Source: JAKLFA01 sp964450385
GTDB taxonomy: Bacteria > Omnitrophota > Gorgyraeia > Zapsychrales > JANLHA01
Assembly (NCBI GenBank): GCA_964450385.1
Contig: CAYVEC010000027.1
Span: 1 to 22,203, forward strand
Length of the DNA stretch: 22,203 nt
Reading direction: 5' to 3'
The notes under the pieces are model-generated. The model saw only the letters and a program-made list of their open reading frames with translations, searched no databases and was not told the DNA's origin. Positions 7,138 to 15,292 of the stretch are shown one piece after another. The translations under genes and the position numbers were made by a program. The stretch's first letter is position 1. Each line of letters starts with the position of its first letter.

Positions 7138-8145
7138 ATGACTCTGAACACTTTCTGGCTCAAACGCATCTCGTTTCTTTCTGCCCTCATCCTCGTGCCC
7201 CTTATTGTGCTCAGCCTTCCGCATGCGGCTGCCAACACCTCGTCCCTTGCCTTCCAAGAGGTCTGGGCATATTTGATGAAGGGTGAAGAAACCTATTTTC
7301 GCCCCTCGCTCCCGGTGACGGATATCGGATATTTCAGCGCCAAGGTCGAGGATGACGGGACCCTTACCGCGTCCGTGCCGCGTCCGGTTCTCACAGCGGC
7401 ACAAGGCTCGCCCCGGATCCACCTTGTGGTGTCGATGATCGGAAGTAAAATGCTCACCCATTTTGTCCTACGGGAAGACCTGCCCCTTCGAGGGCGAATC
7501 ATCGAGAGCATCGTTGCACTCGCCGAAGACTATGATGGCGTTCAGATCGATTTCGAATCAGTTCGGTTTGAGGATCGGGACCTCTATTTATCGTTTCTAC
7601 GGTCCGTGAAAAGCGCCCTGCCCCAGCAGAAGATCTTTTCCGTGGCAGTCCCGGCCCGATGGTGGGAAAAAGACAATGCCTTTCCCTATCCTGAAATCGC
7701 GGCCTTAGCCGACCGCGTCGTTATCATGGCCTATGATGAACATTGGCGGACCGGCACTCCCGGCCCGATCGCCTCGCTCCCCTGGTGCGAGAAGGTCCTG
7801 GCCTATGCCCAGCAACGGGTCCCGCCGGAAAAATTGATCATGGGGCTTCCCTTCTACGGCCGGGCCTGGCAGGTCGAGGAGCACGCACGGTCACTGAAGT
7901 ACCCTCAGACCGTCACGCTTTGCAAAGATATTCAGTGCGAGATGAAGACATCCGAGACTGGCGAGCCTTATTTTGAATATCAAGTCCCGGCAACCGTTCG
8001 CGTGCATTTCGAGAACACCCAGAGCCTTTTTAACAAAATGGCTCTCTATTCACGAGCCTCGGTCACAAAACTTGCCTTCTGGCGCCTTGGTCAAGAGCCG
8101 CCGGACATCTGGACATACTTGTCAGCACGCGGAATTCGAAAATAA
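7138..8145 (+). CDS. Exported glycoside hydrolase family 18-like protein
   Basis: A signal peptide or N-terminal anchor (residues 1-32, ending near PHAAANT) precedes a GH18-type TIM barrel. The catalytic signature DxxDxDxE-like YDGVQIDFE (residues 132-140) places the acid/base at Glu140. Later barrel landmarks are VVIMAYDEHW and MGLPFYGRAW. It resembles chitinase-related and YaaH/spore-cortex-type glucosaminidases that act on chitin or peptidoglycan, and cell-wall or exopolymer cleavage outside the cytoplasm is likely. No LysM or carbohydrate-binding module is present. The ATG at 7138 has AAGGATG about 8 nt upstream and is preferred over the ATG at 7129. It lies 12 nt behind the DJ-1 gene and its stop is 2 nt from the convergent tcdA stop. 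There is no terminator between them. Confidence 0.85.
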   Translation: MTLNTFWLKRISFLSALILVPLIVLSLPHAAANTSSLAFQEVWAYLMKGEETYFRPSLPVTDIGYFSAKVEDDGTLTASVPRPVLTAAQGSPRIHLVVSMIGSKMLTHFVLREDLPLRGRIIESIVALAEDYDGVQIDFESVRFEDRDLYLSFLRSVKSALPQQKIFSVAVPARWWEKDNAFPYPEIAALADRVVIMAYDEHWRTGTPGPIASLPWCEKVLAYAQQRVPPEKLIMGLPFYGRAWQVEEHARSLKYPQTVTLCKDIQCEMKTSETGEPYFEYQVPATVRVHFENTQSLFNKMALYSRASVTKLAFWRLGQEPPDIWTYLSARGIRK

Positions 8146-8147
8146 TC

Positions 8148-8909
8148 TTACGAGGAAGTGCGGTCCAAACGGATCCCATCGACGGCAAACCGGCCGGTCA
8201 CGAGCCGGCACAAGGCGGCATGGGCGATCGTCAGGCCAAAGACACCGGTCACGGTCGCGAGACTCCCTAACGGCCGGCGGGACTCTTCACCCCGGACGCA
8301 GTTAGCATCGCGCTTTTCTCCGCAAATGGGCTTTTCACGAGAATAAACACACGGAATCCCTGTTCCAACGCCCCGCGCACGCAGCCTCTGCCGCACCTCG
8401 CGCGCGAGCGGGCACCCCTGGGTCCGCATGATGTCATCCAAACGGATCGCAGTCAGGTCCGTCCTCAGGGCGGCGCCCATCGACGAGATCACCGGAACAC
8501 CGCGGGTCCAGCATGCCGCAAGCAGCGCGACCTTGGCATCGATCTGATCGATCGCGTCCACGAGAAGATCCGGCACGGTGTCAAAAACCTGCGCCACCGA
8601 TGCCTCATTAATAAAAGAATCATTTGTGGTAACCACGCAAGAAGAATTGATATCGAGCACCCGCGCACGGCCAAGATCGGTTTTTTTCTGACCAACGGTC
8701 GAGACCCGTGCCAGGATCTGGCGGTTAATGTTGCTCTCCTCAACCGCGTCTCCATCGATCAGATGCAGACGCCCCACCCCGGCCCGGGCAAGTCCTTCGA
8801 GGCAATGACCGCCGACCGCCCCGAGCCCAACAACCGTCACACGGGCCTGCCGAATTCTGGCAAGGGCCTCGGCCCCAAGTAATAACTCCGTTCGGTGAAA
8901 AAGATTCAT
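8148..8909 (-). CDS. tcdA: tRNA threonylcarbamoyladenosine dehydratase (ThiF/E1-like)
   Basis: This E1-like adenylating enzyme cyclises t6A to ct6A at position 37 of ANN-decoding tRNAs. The Rossmann motif VVGLGAVGGHCLEGLARAGV (from about residue 26), the acidic LIDGD and the SNINRQ segment define the ThiF/MoeB fold. The later PCVYSREKP and PLGSLATVTGVFGL stretches are characteristic of TcdA rather than MoeB or ThiF. It has 253 residues, close to the E. coli enzyme. The ATG at 8909 shares ATGA with the TatD stop, so I prefer it to a start 8 codons upstream. It is the last gene of the TonB receptor-TatD-tcdA unit. Confidence 0.9.
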   Translation of the reverse strand: MNLFHRTELLLGAEALARIRQARVTVVGLGAVGGHCLEGLARAGVGRLHLIDGDAVEESNINRQILARVSTVGQKKTDLGRARVLDINSSCVVTTNDSFINEASVAQVFDTVPDLLVDAIDQIDAKVALLAACWTRGVPVISSMGAALRTDLTAIRLDDIMRTQGCPLAREVRQRLRARGVGTGIPCVYSREKPICGEKRDANCVRGEESRRPLGSLATVTGVFGLTIAHAALCRLVTGRFAVDGIRLDRTSS

Positions 8910-9673
8910 GGCCCTAAAAATCCCTGTAAACAAACAAATCGTTCCTGGACCTGACGGATCAGTTCTGCCAGATCGATTCCCTTGAGATCCGCGACCCGTC
9001 GATAACAGGCCTCGAGATGGTCCGCGTAAAAATCCCCAAGCGAATCCCCAACATACCCTTCCACCTGATGCGCGGAGAAATCGCTCTCGATCACGAACGG
9101 CGCGTCCGATAAGGATTGAATGACCTGCCGGGTCCCCGGATGGCCAAGCGACCGCGGGGATACCGAGAGATACCCGCCCATATCGATCACCGCCTGCGCA
9201 GCACGTGTGTCAGCGATAAAACTGTGGACGATACATGGGACTTCTGATGCCGAGCGCCGCCGTATGTATTTCATCATATCAGGCCAGCATCCCACACAAT
9301 GGATACTGATCAACCGGCCGGCCATCCCCGCGAGCCTGAGCTGGCGCTCAAAAATTTCGATCTGTCTCGGCCAATGACCGCCGGGATGTTTCCGATCCAG
9401 CCCGATCTCGCCGATCCCGGAACGGTGTCGGGCCACAATCTCCTCAAGCTGGGCATCCCAATCCGACGGCAGACCATCCGCCCACCAGGGATGAACCCCA
9501 TAGAACGGAACGACCTGTAAAAATTGTTCGGCAACGGCCCTGACCTCGGCCCAATCGCGAGGACCCGTGGCATTGCAGAAAAACCCCGTCACCCCGCGCG
9601 CCGCGGCTCGTTCGATAAAGGCCCGCCGACCCTCAGCGGGGATGTCCTGAATGTGAAGATGGGCATCGATCAT
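8906..9673 (-). CDS. TatD-family metal-dependent hydrolase
   Basis: This 255-residue amidohydrolase-fold protein opens with DAHLHI (His5 and His7 as metal ligands). GEIGLDRK follows near residue 91, then SIHCVG and VHSF carry further histidine ligands, and IESDF carries the late Asp. TatD enzymes are cytoplasmic DNases or phosphodiesterases linked to DNA repair, RNA quality control or D-Tyr-tRNA chemistry; the physiological substrate varies. It begins 12 nt after the TonB-receptor stop and overlaps tcdA by 4 nt. The family is clear and the exact role is not. Confidence 0.88.
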   Translation of the reverse strand: MIDAHLHIQDIPAEGRRAFIERAAARGVTGFFCNATGPRDWAEVRAVAEQFLQVVPFYGVHPWWADGLPSDWDAQLEEIVARHRSGIGEIGLDRKHPGGHWPRQIEIFERQLRLAGMAGRLISIHCVGCWPDMMKYIRRRSASEVPCIVHSFIADTRAAQAVIDMGGYLSVSPRSLGHPGTRQVIQSLSDAPFVIESDFSAHQVEGYVGDSLGDFYADHLEACYRRVADLKGIDLAELIRQVQERFVCLQGFLGP

Positions 9674-9685
9674 CTGATCCGCCTT

Positions 9686-11407
9686 TTAAAACGTCACCTC
9701 GAGCCCCGCCCGAACATAGAACGGGTCCCCCTCATGATATACCGACTCGCTATAATTTATGTCAAAAATATTTGTCGCGGTAACAAAAAATGTCCGCGCC
9801 TCATCATAAAAGTAGTAGAGCCTTCCGCCCACAAGAAAACGCTGATCAAGGTCGACGTGATCTTCATGGGCCAATGATGCCCCGATCTCCCACCGGCCGA
9901 AACGCTTCACAAGATTGCACGCCGCCCGGTTCCGAAGATATTCGCCAAGATATTTTGATATGTCATATTCTGCTGGCGTATCCACCTGCTGATGGGTGAA
10001 TGAAAGGCGAACTCGATCCAACCAGGGTTGATCGAGCCGAAGGGTCAGGCGCAGGTCCGCGCCCGAAACATCCACCGCCCCCGCATTAACCGCCTGATAG
10101 GCCGTGTCACCTACATTTCTCACCCAATCGATCGTGTTCCGCTGACGCCGGATAAAAACATCCGCTCCCCATTCAACCGCCCCGATCCGATGGTCATAGC
10201 CGATCTCGGCATTATCACTCGTCTGAAGAAGTAAGGATGGGTTGCCATGGTTCGCGGGAGATTCATAAAAGAGCTCCGTAAATGAGGGTTTTCGATACTT
10301 GCGTTCAGCGCGAACATAATACGACCCTTTTTCAGAGACCGAGTATCGGAGAAGAGCGCGCGGCGCGATCTTAAGGGGATACGCGTCAAAATAGGTTCCG
10401 TCGATATCCACCGCGATCTCCCACGGAAAGGTCTCATGCGTCCACCCGGCACCGAGCCCATGCTCCATGCGGACACGGTCGCCTAAACTTGTTGACCCAA
10501 GGCTCTCTCGGCGATTGTGCAGAGCGATCCGCCATTCCGCGTCAATCGGTGCTGCAACAAGCTCTTGGCCGAGAATATGCGTCGTGTGATCATTCCGATA
10601 TGCGGCAGGTTCATCACGGTCGAGGACAAAGGTATCCTCTGTCTGAAGCCAATACGGCTTCACCGAGATAGCCCAATCATTTCGATACGTGTATTCAGAG
10701 GTCACAAAACGTTGTCGAATTTGTTCCCCCTCATTCGGATACCAGGGCGCGGCATAGGCCCCGTCAACAGCAAATTTCTTATCCGAGGCCGCAGCAAACA
10801 CGAAAAAATCCGAAACGTCTCCATGGGTTTGATACCCGTATGTCGCGGTCTGAGAATGACCTCCGGTGTAATCGGTTAATCCATCGGTGCGCCACCCCTC
10901 ATAGGAAACGCGATGCCATGAATCAGCGTGTCCAAACGTCTCGGAAACGCCCGTCTCCAAGAATCCCCGCGACCCGCTGCTCATCCGGACGTGTCCCTCG
11001 TCCCGCGCGGGACGGCTGAGCTCATAATTGAGATATTGCCCATTCCGGTCAACCCTCGCATGCGCGATATCAAATGAGGTGAGCGGCAAGACATGATTAA
11101 AATGACCGGTCTGGGGATTCGCGAGTGAGATCCCGCCGACCCGGACATCCGCATCCTCAAACGTCCCCCCTCGGATCGAGACATCTTTTAACATCCCGAG
11201 CGAACCGGATAACGGACGGATATCGATCGAGGACTCATTGAGAAGACGTTCTTCAGGCAGAAAGGAAAATGACCCGAGGCCAACGGGTGTGGCGTCGGCC
11301 GGCGCGCCGGTGATCTGGATCCGATCTAGGTCGACCGGTTCAACCGCCCACGCAGGGGTGGTTAAGATCATGGACAACAAAACAGTGCATCGCAAATCTC
11401 TCGGCAC
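9686..11407 (-). CDS. TonB-dependent outer-membrane receptor
   Basis: This 573-residue outer-membrane protein has a signal peptide (residues 1-21, ending TTPAWA) and a TonB-box-like segment (LDRIQITGA). A plug domain follows with LKDVSIRGGTFEDADVRVGG at about residues 74-93. A long beta-barrel fills the remainder and ends in the outer-membrane C-terminal Phe (GLEVTF). Family members import siderophores, cobalamin or other ligands with energy from TonB/ExbBD; the ligand here is not evident. The size is at the small end of the family, near BtuB. The start is a GTG at 11407 with GAGGGA 5 nt upstream; the first in-frame ATG would destroy the signal peptide. It leads a unit with TatD and tcdA under a perfect-consensus promoter. 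The leader of about 34 nt leaves no room for a cobalamin riboswitch. Confidence 0.88.
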   Translation of the reverse strand: MPRDLRCTVLLSMILTTPAWAVEPVDLDRIQITGAPADATPVGLGSFSFLPEERLLNESSIDIRPLSGSLGMLKDVSIRGGTFEDADVRVGGISLANPQTGHFNHVLPLTSFDIAHARVDRNGQYLNYELSRPARDEGHVRMSSGSRGFLETGVSETFGHADSWHRVSYEGWRTDGLTDYTGGHSQTATYGYQTHGDVSDFFVFAAASDKKFAVDGAYAAPWYPNEGEQIRQRFVTSEYTYRNDWAISVKPYWLQTEDTFVLDRDEPAAYRNDHTTHILGQELVAAPIDAEWRIALHNRRESLGSTSLGDRVRMEHGLGAGWTHETFPWEIAVDIDGTYFDAYPLKIAPRALLRYSVSEKGSYYVRAERKYRKPSFTELFYESPANHGNPSLLLQTSDNAEIGYDHRIGAVEWGADVFIRRQRNTIDWVRNVGDTAYQAVNAGAVDVSGADLRLTLRLDQPWLDRVRLSFTHQQVDTPAEYDISKYLGEYLRNRAACNLVKRFGRWEIGASLAHEDHVDLDQRFLVGGRLYYFYDEARTFFVTATNIFDINYSESVYHEGDPFYVRAGLEVTF

Positions 11408-11447
11408 AGCGATCCCTCATGATTAAAAAACAATTTATGTTCGGTGA

Positions 11448-11476
11448 ATTATAAAAGGCGCTCTCATCATTGTCAA
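11448..11476 (-). promoter_or_regulatory. Perfect sigma-70 consensus promoter of the TonB-receptor unit
   Basis: On the minus strand TTGACA (11471-11476) and TATAAT (11448-11453) match consensus at all 12 positions with the ideal 17-nt spacer. It begins 2 nt after the pabBC stop. Transcription would start near 11441. A promoter this strong for an outer-membrane receptor would usually be held by a repressor, but I see no clear Fur-type box. Confidence 0.85.
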
Positions 11477-11477
11477 T

Positions 11478-13298
11478 TTAAAGCGCCGCGGGAGTCGGAT
11501 CAATAAAACTCGCCCTCATGAGTCCTCGAACTGAATTTCCGCAGAAGATGGCCTCCGCCTGATCGAGGTCTGGGCGTGTCAACACGCGCGCTCGACAGCG
11601 TCCTTCCGCTAAGAGCCGGGCCCGTAAAATACCCGGTAGCAGCCCGCATTCATGGGGCGGTGTGTAGAGCTTCCCTTGTAATTGGACAAAAATATTTGTT
11701 CGCGTACCCTCGCAGAGCTCACCGAAGCTATTGAAGAAGATTTCATCGAACACGCCACCTTCGGGTAATCGCGCCGTGGCATCTTTGTACCAGGGCCGAT
11801 AAGTTGTTTTATGCTGCAAGAATATGTTGTTTCGGTCAAGCATTTCCGGAGCCAGGCGGATGGAAACCGGCTCTGGAAGCACGTTTCTCGGATAGGCCTC
11901 TCCGCGAATAATCCCCTCTCTGCTCAGCACGAGACGAATAATAGATCCATGATCAGATGGGGCCAAAAATGTATCGATCTGACGATTCCAGTCATCTTTG
12001 TTGATTCGAAACCCGAAAAAATCAGCGGATGCGGCAATCCGTCGCCAGTGCCCCTCCCGATCCGGGACCTGTCCGCGCACGCACACCATGGTCTCAACCA
12101 GTTCAAACGGCGGAAGGCCCGCAGCTGTTATAAAATCCGTTTTATTCGCAACCTCACGCCACTCCTCGCCGACCCCCGAGTCCCAAACGATCCCGCTCCC
12201 GGCCCGGCAACGCCACATGGGTCCTGGGTCAGTCTGCTCCAAGGTGCGGATCGGCACACTAAAAACCGCCCGATCGCCCGGCGCGATATATCCGATGGCC
12301 CCACAATACACGCCGCGTTCTCCGTCTTCAAGCTGCCGAATCGTCTCCATCGACCGGAATTTGGGGGCGCCGGTAACGGATCCGCTGGGGCACAACGACG
12401 AAAAAATATCTTCATAAGAGATTTCAGACCGGAGGACGCCGCGTATGGTTGAGGTCATCTGATGAAGCGTGGGATGTGTCTCAATATCAAAGAGTGAGGG
12501 AACCTCAACACTCCCCGGCTGACAGATCCGGCCCAGGTCATTCCGCAACAGATCCACGATCATGATGTTTTCACTCAGGTTCTTCGGATCGCGGCGGAGA
12601 CATTCACGAACATCGTGATCCTCAGTCGGTGACGACCCGCGCGGCGCAGTCCCCTTCATCGGCCGAACCACGATATCAGGACCCGCCCGATCGAACAGCA
12701 ATTCCGGGGAAAAGGACAGGATCGTTCGATCGGCCATATGAAGATAGGCTCGAAACCCTGCCGGCTGGGCCTGTGATAAGATCCGGTAAAGATTTTCCGC
12801 GGAACACCCGGCCTCGATACGCCAATCAAATGTGAAATTGACCTGATAGGTTTCACCGGCACGGATATCTCTTTTTATCGCATCAATGACGTCACGATAG
12901 TCAGGTAGCGCTAGTGCCGGATCACGGCGGATCCAAGGACAATAGGGTTCAGGCTCGGCCAGGGACTCGGTCAAAGACGGGCCGTCATACACACCAAACC
13001 AGAGACGGGGGACCTGAGAGGGCCTGACCGGAACATGCCGCGGATCAGCGATCCAGGCCGCGGCCTCATACGTGATATACCCGGCGAGCCAAAAGGATTG
13101 CGCGGCCTGATCGATCTCCCGCAGGGCCGCACGGCACGTCGCAGGGTCACAGGCCTGGATGACCTGGCGCGGCCGTAAAAAGACGAGTGGGCGATCGGGC
13201 CGGCCTGGACAAAAACCGTCACCTTCAAAAAAAAGAACCGGAGTCGAATCAAAGAGCCCTTGGCATGCCACGCTCGATGCCTCCGTTTTGATCACCAC
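11478..13298 (-). CDS. pabBC: Aminodeoxychorismate synthase component I fused to 4-amino-4-deoxychorismate lyase (PabB-PabC)
   Basis: This 606-residue fusion makes p-aminobenzoate for folate. Residues about 1-390 are a PabB chorismate enzyme: the PMKGT motif has Lys215 (TrpE and relatives have Ala there), and SENIMIVDLLRNDLGRI and PSGSVTGAPK follow. Residues about 400-606 are a PabC-type class IV PLP lyase with probable PLP lysine 497 (HKTTYR), then GVFDEIFFNS and ELCEGTRTNIF near 527-537. Ammonia must come from a PabA amidotransferase, which is not in the window. The start is GTG at 13298 or the next codon GTG at 13295, overlapping the DUF486 stop by 7 or 4 nt. It is the last gene of the rubrerythrin-led unit. 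Confidence 0.92.
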   Translation of the reverse strand: MVIKTEASSVACQGLFDSTPVLFFEGDGFCPGRPDRPLVFLRPRQVIQACDPATCRAALREIDQAAQSFWLAGYITYEAAAWIADPRHVPVRPSQVPRLWFGVYDGPSLTESLAEPEPYCPWIRRDPALALPDYRDVIDAIKRDIRAGETYQVNFTFDWRIEAGCSAENLYRILSQAQPAGFRAYLHMADRTILSFSPELLFDRAGPDIVVRPMKGTAPRGSSPTEDHDVRECLRRDPKNLSENIMIVDLLRNDLGRICQPGSVEVPSLFDIETHPTLHQMTSTIRGVLRSEISYEDIFSSLCPSGSVTGAPKFRSMETIRQLEDGERGVYCGAIGYIAPGDRAVFSVPIRTLEQTDPGPMWRCRAGSGIVWDSGVGEEWREVANKTDFITAAGLPPFELVETMVCVRGQVPDREGHWRRIAASADFFGFRINKDDWNRQIDTFLAPSDHGSIIRLVLSREGIIRGEAYPRNVLPEPVSIRLAPEMLDRNNIFLQHKTTYRPWYKDATARLPEGGVFDEIFFNSFGELCEGTRTNIFVQLQGKLYTPPHECGLLPGILRARLLAEGRCRARVLTRPDLDQAEAIFCGNSVRGLMRASFIDPTPAAL

Positions 13299-13621
13299 TT
13301 CTTAAAAATAAAATATGCCGCGAGGACGATACACCCGAATCCGATGAGGTGATTCCAGCGAAATTCCTCTTTTAAATACAGGACCGAAAAGACGGCAAAG
13401 ACGACCAGGGTGATGATCTCTTGGATGGTTTTTAACTGGGCGGCGGTGAAGGTCACATGACCGATGCGGTTCGCCGGGACCTGAAAACAATATTCCACAA
13501 AGGCGATGAGCCAGCTGATCAGGATCACAATCCAGAGCGGCGAATCCTTAAATTTTAAATGACCATACCACGCGGCGGTCATAAAAATATTGGACACACA
13601 TAAAAGCAGGATCGTTCTCAT
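13292..13621 (-). CDS. DUF486 (DMT-like) small membrane protein
   Basis: This 109-residue inner-membrane protein has about four hydrophobic segments (near 3-20, 26-44, 60-78 and 86-106). The VEYCFQVPANRIG stretch is the DUF486 hallmark, a single-copy half-size relative of drug/metabolite transporters whose substrate is unknown. The ATG at 13621 follows a strong GAGGAGG at 13626-13632, so the longer frame from 13660, which overlaps the helicase stop, is rejected. It lies 35 nt behind the helicase and overlaps pabBC. Small DMT proteins often work as dimers, so function alone is plausible. Confidence 0.85.
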   Translation of the reverse strand: MRTILLLCVSNIFMTAAWYGHLKFKDSPLWIVILISWLIAFVEYCFQVPANRIGHVTFTAAQLKTIQEIITLVVFAVFSVLYLKEEFRWNHLIGFGCIVLAAYFIFKKW

Positions 13622-13656
13622 GGCCCCTCCTCGACCGTACATCCCCGTGCCGATGA

Positions 13657-15237
13657 TCATTCCTTGGGTCGGGCTTTCTCCATCGGAAGGTGTGTGTTTT
13701 TCCCTTGATTCTTGAAGAACTGCAAGACCTGTTCCGCCTCCTGAAACGGCATCGTCACAAAGGCGAAATGATCATGGATCCGCACATCCTGGATCTGGTC
13801 CGGATTGATCGCGCAATCACGGGTGATCATCTTGACAAGTTTACTCCGGGTCATCCCATCTGCCTGCCCGCGCTTAATAAAAAGGCGCGTCCGGCCAGAG
13901 GGATCGACGGCATCGTCGCGGTCTTGATCGGCGTCCATTTTAAATTGATCAGAAAAGGCCTGCTGAAGAACAGCGGCCATGGCCTCTTCCGCCGGATGCT
14001 GGCTCAAGAGGTCAACGGCCATCTGGCGGTATTCCGGAAGGATCTCGCCCGAAATCTGTTTGGCCAGACCCTCAATGATCCGCTGCCGTTTGATCTTGCG
14101 GATATCACGCGCCTTCGGGAGTTTTCCTCGCCGGATATCCGTCTTGACCGCGCGCTGGATCTGCTGAAGCTGACGGTATTCGGCCGATGTCACAAAGGTG
14201 ATCGCATTGCCCTCTTTCCCGGCCCTCCCGGTCCGTCCGATCCGGTGGACATACGACTCCGGGTCCTGCGGCAGGGCATAATTGATGACGTGGGTCAGAT
14301 CATGGACATCGATCCCCCGGGCCGCGACATCCGTCGCAACGAGGATCGTGATCGAACGGTCCTTGAATTTTTTAAGGACCCGGGCCCGGAGACTTTGCGA
14401 CATGTCCCCGTGCAGGGCATCGGCGTCATATCCCCGTTCCATGAGGCGCCGGGCAACGTTCGCGGCGTCGATCTTTGTCCGGCAGAAAATCAGGCCATAG
14501 AATTCTTCTTCAATATCGATGATGCGGCACAGGGCCTCAAACCGTTCATGGGGCGAGACCTCAAAATAAATCTGGTCGGTCTGGGTCACGGTGAGTTGAC
14601 CCGGTGAGACCTTAAAGGTCTCGTGGCCTTTCATGTAACGCTGTGCGATCGACATGATCTCCGGCGGCATCGTTGCAGAAAACAGCATCGTCCGTTTCGT
14701 CTCATTCGTCTGCTTGATAATGCGCGTGACATCTTCGAGGAAACCCATATTAAGCATCTCATCGGCTTCATCAAGAATTAAGAAGGATATCTTCGTAAGA
14801 TCGAGACTACCGCGGGTCAGGTGATCGATAATGCGACCGGGCGTTCCCACGACGATATCAACGCCTTTACGAAGGCTGTGCAGCTGGAGGCTTATCGATT
14901 GGCCGCCATAGATCGGAGCGACAGTGAGAGTCTTCGCACTCCGAAGCGAATGAATCTCCTCAGCGACCTGGATGGCCAATTCTCTCGTCGGAACGAGGAT
15001 CAGGGCCTGGACATGGCGGGCGCGCCCCGGCAGGAGCTCAATCAGCGGCAGACCAAAGGCCGCGGTCTTCCCGGTCCCGGTCTGGGCCTGGCCCACAATA
15101 TCGTTTGTCCCGGTCAATACCGCGGGGATGATCTTGGCCTGAATGGCCGTCGGTCGCTCGAATCCGCGCTGGGCAATGCTCCGTAATGATGCCGCTGACA
15201 ATCCCAAATTACTAAAGTCTTCCTTTACTTCGTTCAC
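13657..15237 (-). CDS. deaD: DEAD-box ATP-dependent RNA helicase with DbpA-type RNA-binding domain
   Basis: This 526-residue helicase has the full motif set: Q motif around PTAIQ (29-33), Walker A AQTGTGKT (51-58), PTRELA, GTPGR, DEAD (156-159), SAT (187-189), and the HRIGRTGR arginine-finger motif. After a linker, residues about 450-515 match the DbpA-like RNA-binding fold (GRTRLFIKRGQADG and following). This architecture is that of CsdA/DeaD, which unwinds structured RNA in ribosome assembly, mRNA decay and cold adaptation. Residues before the core are few, consistent with the GTG start at 15237, preceded by AAGGA. It lies 55 nt after the ABC-F gene. A cold-shock protein is encoded about 4 kb away, though not in the same unit. 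Confidence 0.95.
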   Translation of the reverse strand: MNEVKEDFSNLGLSAASLRSIAQRGFERPTAIQAKIIPAVLTGTNDIVGQAQTGTGKTAAFGLPLIELLPGRARHVQALILVPTRELAIQVAEEIHSLRSAKTLTVAPIYGGQSISLQLHSLRKGVDIVVGTPGRIIDHLTRGSLDLTKISFLILDEADEMLNMGFLEDVTRIIKQTNETKRTMLFSATMPPEIMSIAQRYMKGHETFKVSPGQLTVTQTDQIYFEVSPHERFEALCRIIDIEEEFYGLIFCRTKIDAANVARRLMERGYDADALHGDMSQSLRARVLKKFKDRSITILVATDVAARGIDVHDLTHVINYALPQDPESYVHRIGRTGRAGKEGNAITFVTSAEYRQLQQIQRAVKTDIRRGKLPKARDIRKIKRQRIIEGLAKQISGEILPEYRQMAVDLLSQHPAEEAMAAVLQQAFSDQFKMDADQDRDDAVDPSGRTRLFIKRGQADGMTRSKLVKMITRDCAINPDQIQDVRIHDHFAFVTMPFQEAEQVLQFFKNQGKNTHLPMEKARPKE

Positions 15238-15292
15238 TTCTTTTCCTTACGTTTTGTGTTGTTATAAACCATCAAAGGAGTCACCACAGCCA

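Noticed and set aside
11408..11477. Cobalamin or other riboswitch ahead of the TonB receptor
   Set aside because: The promoter lies so close that the leader is only about 34 nt, too short for a known cobalamin riboswitch.
11811..12452. A 213-codon plus-strand open frame opposite pabBC
   Set aside because: It lies antisense to conserved PabB and PabC motifs and its translation looks like no protein family.
13690..14607. A 305-codon plus-strand open frame opposite the helicase gene
   Set aside because: It is wholly antisense to a complete DEAD-box helicase with all motifs, shows no family features and has no ribosome site. Long antisense frames are common in GC-rich genes.
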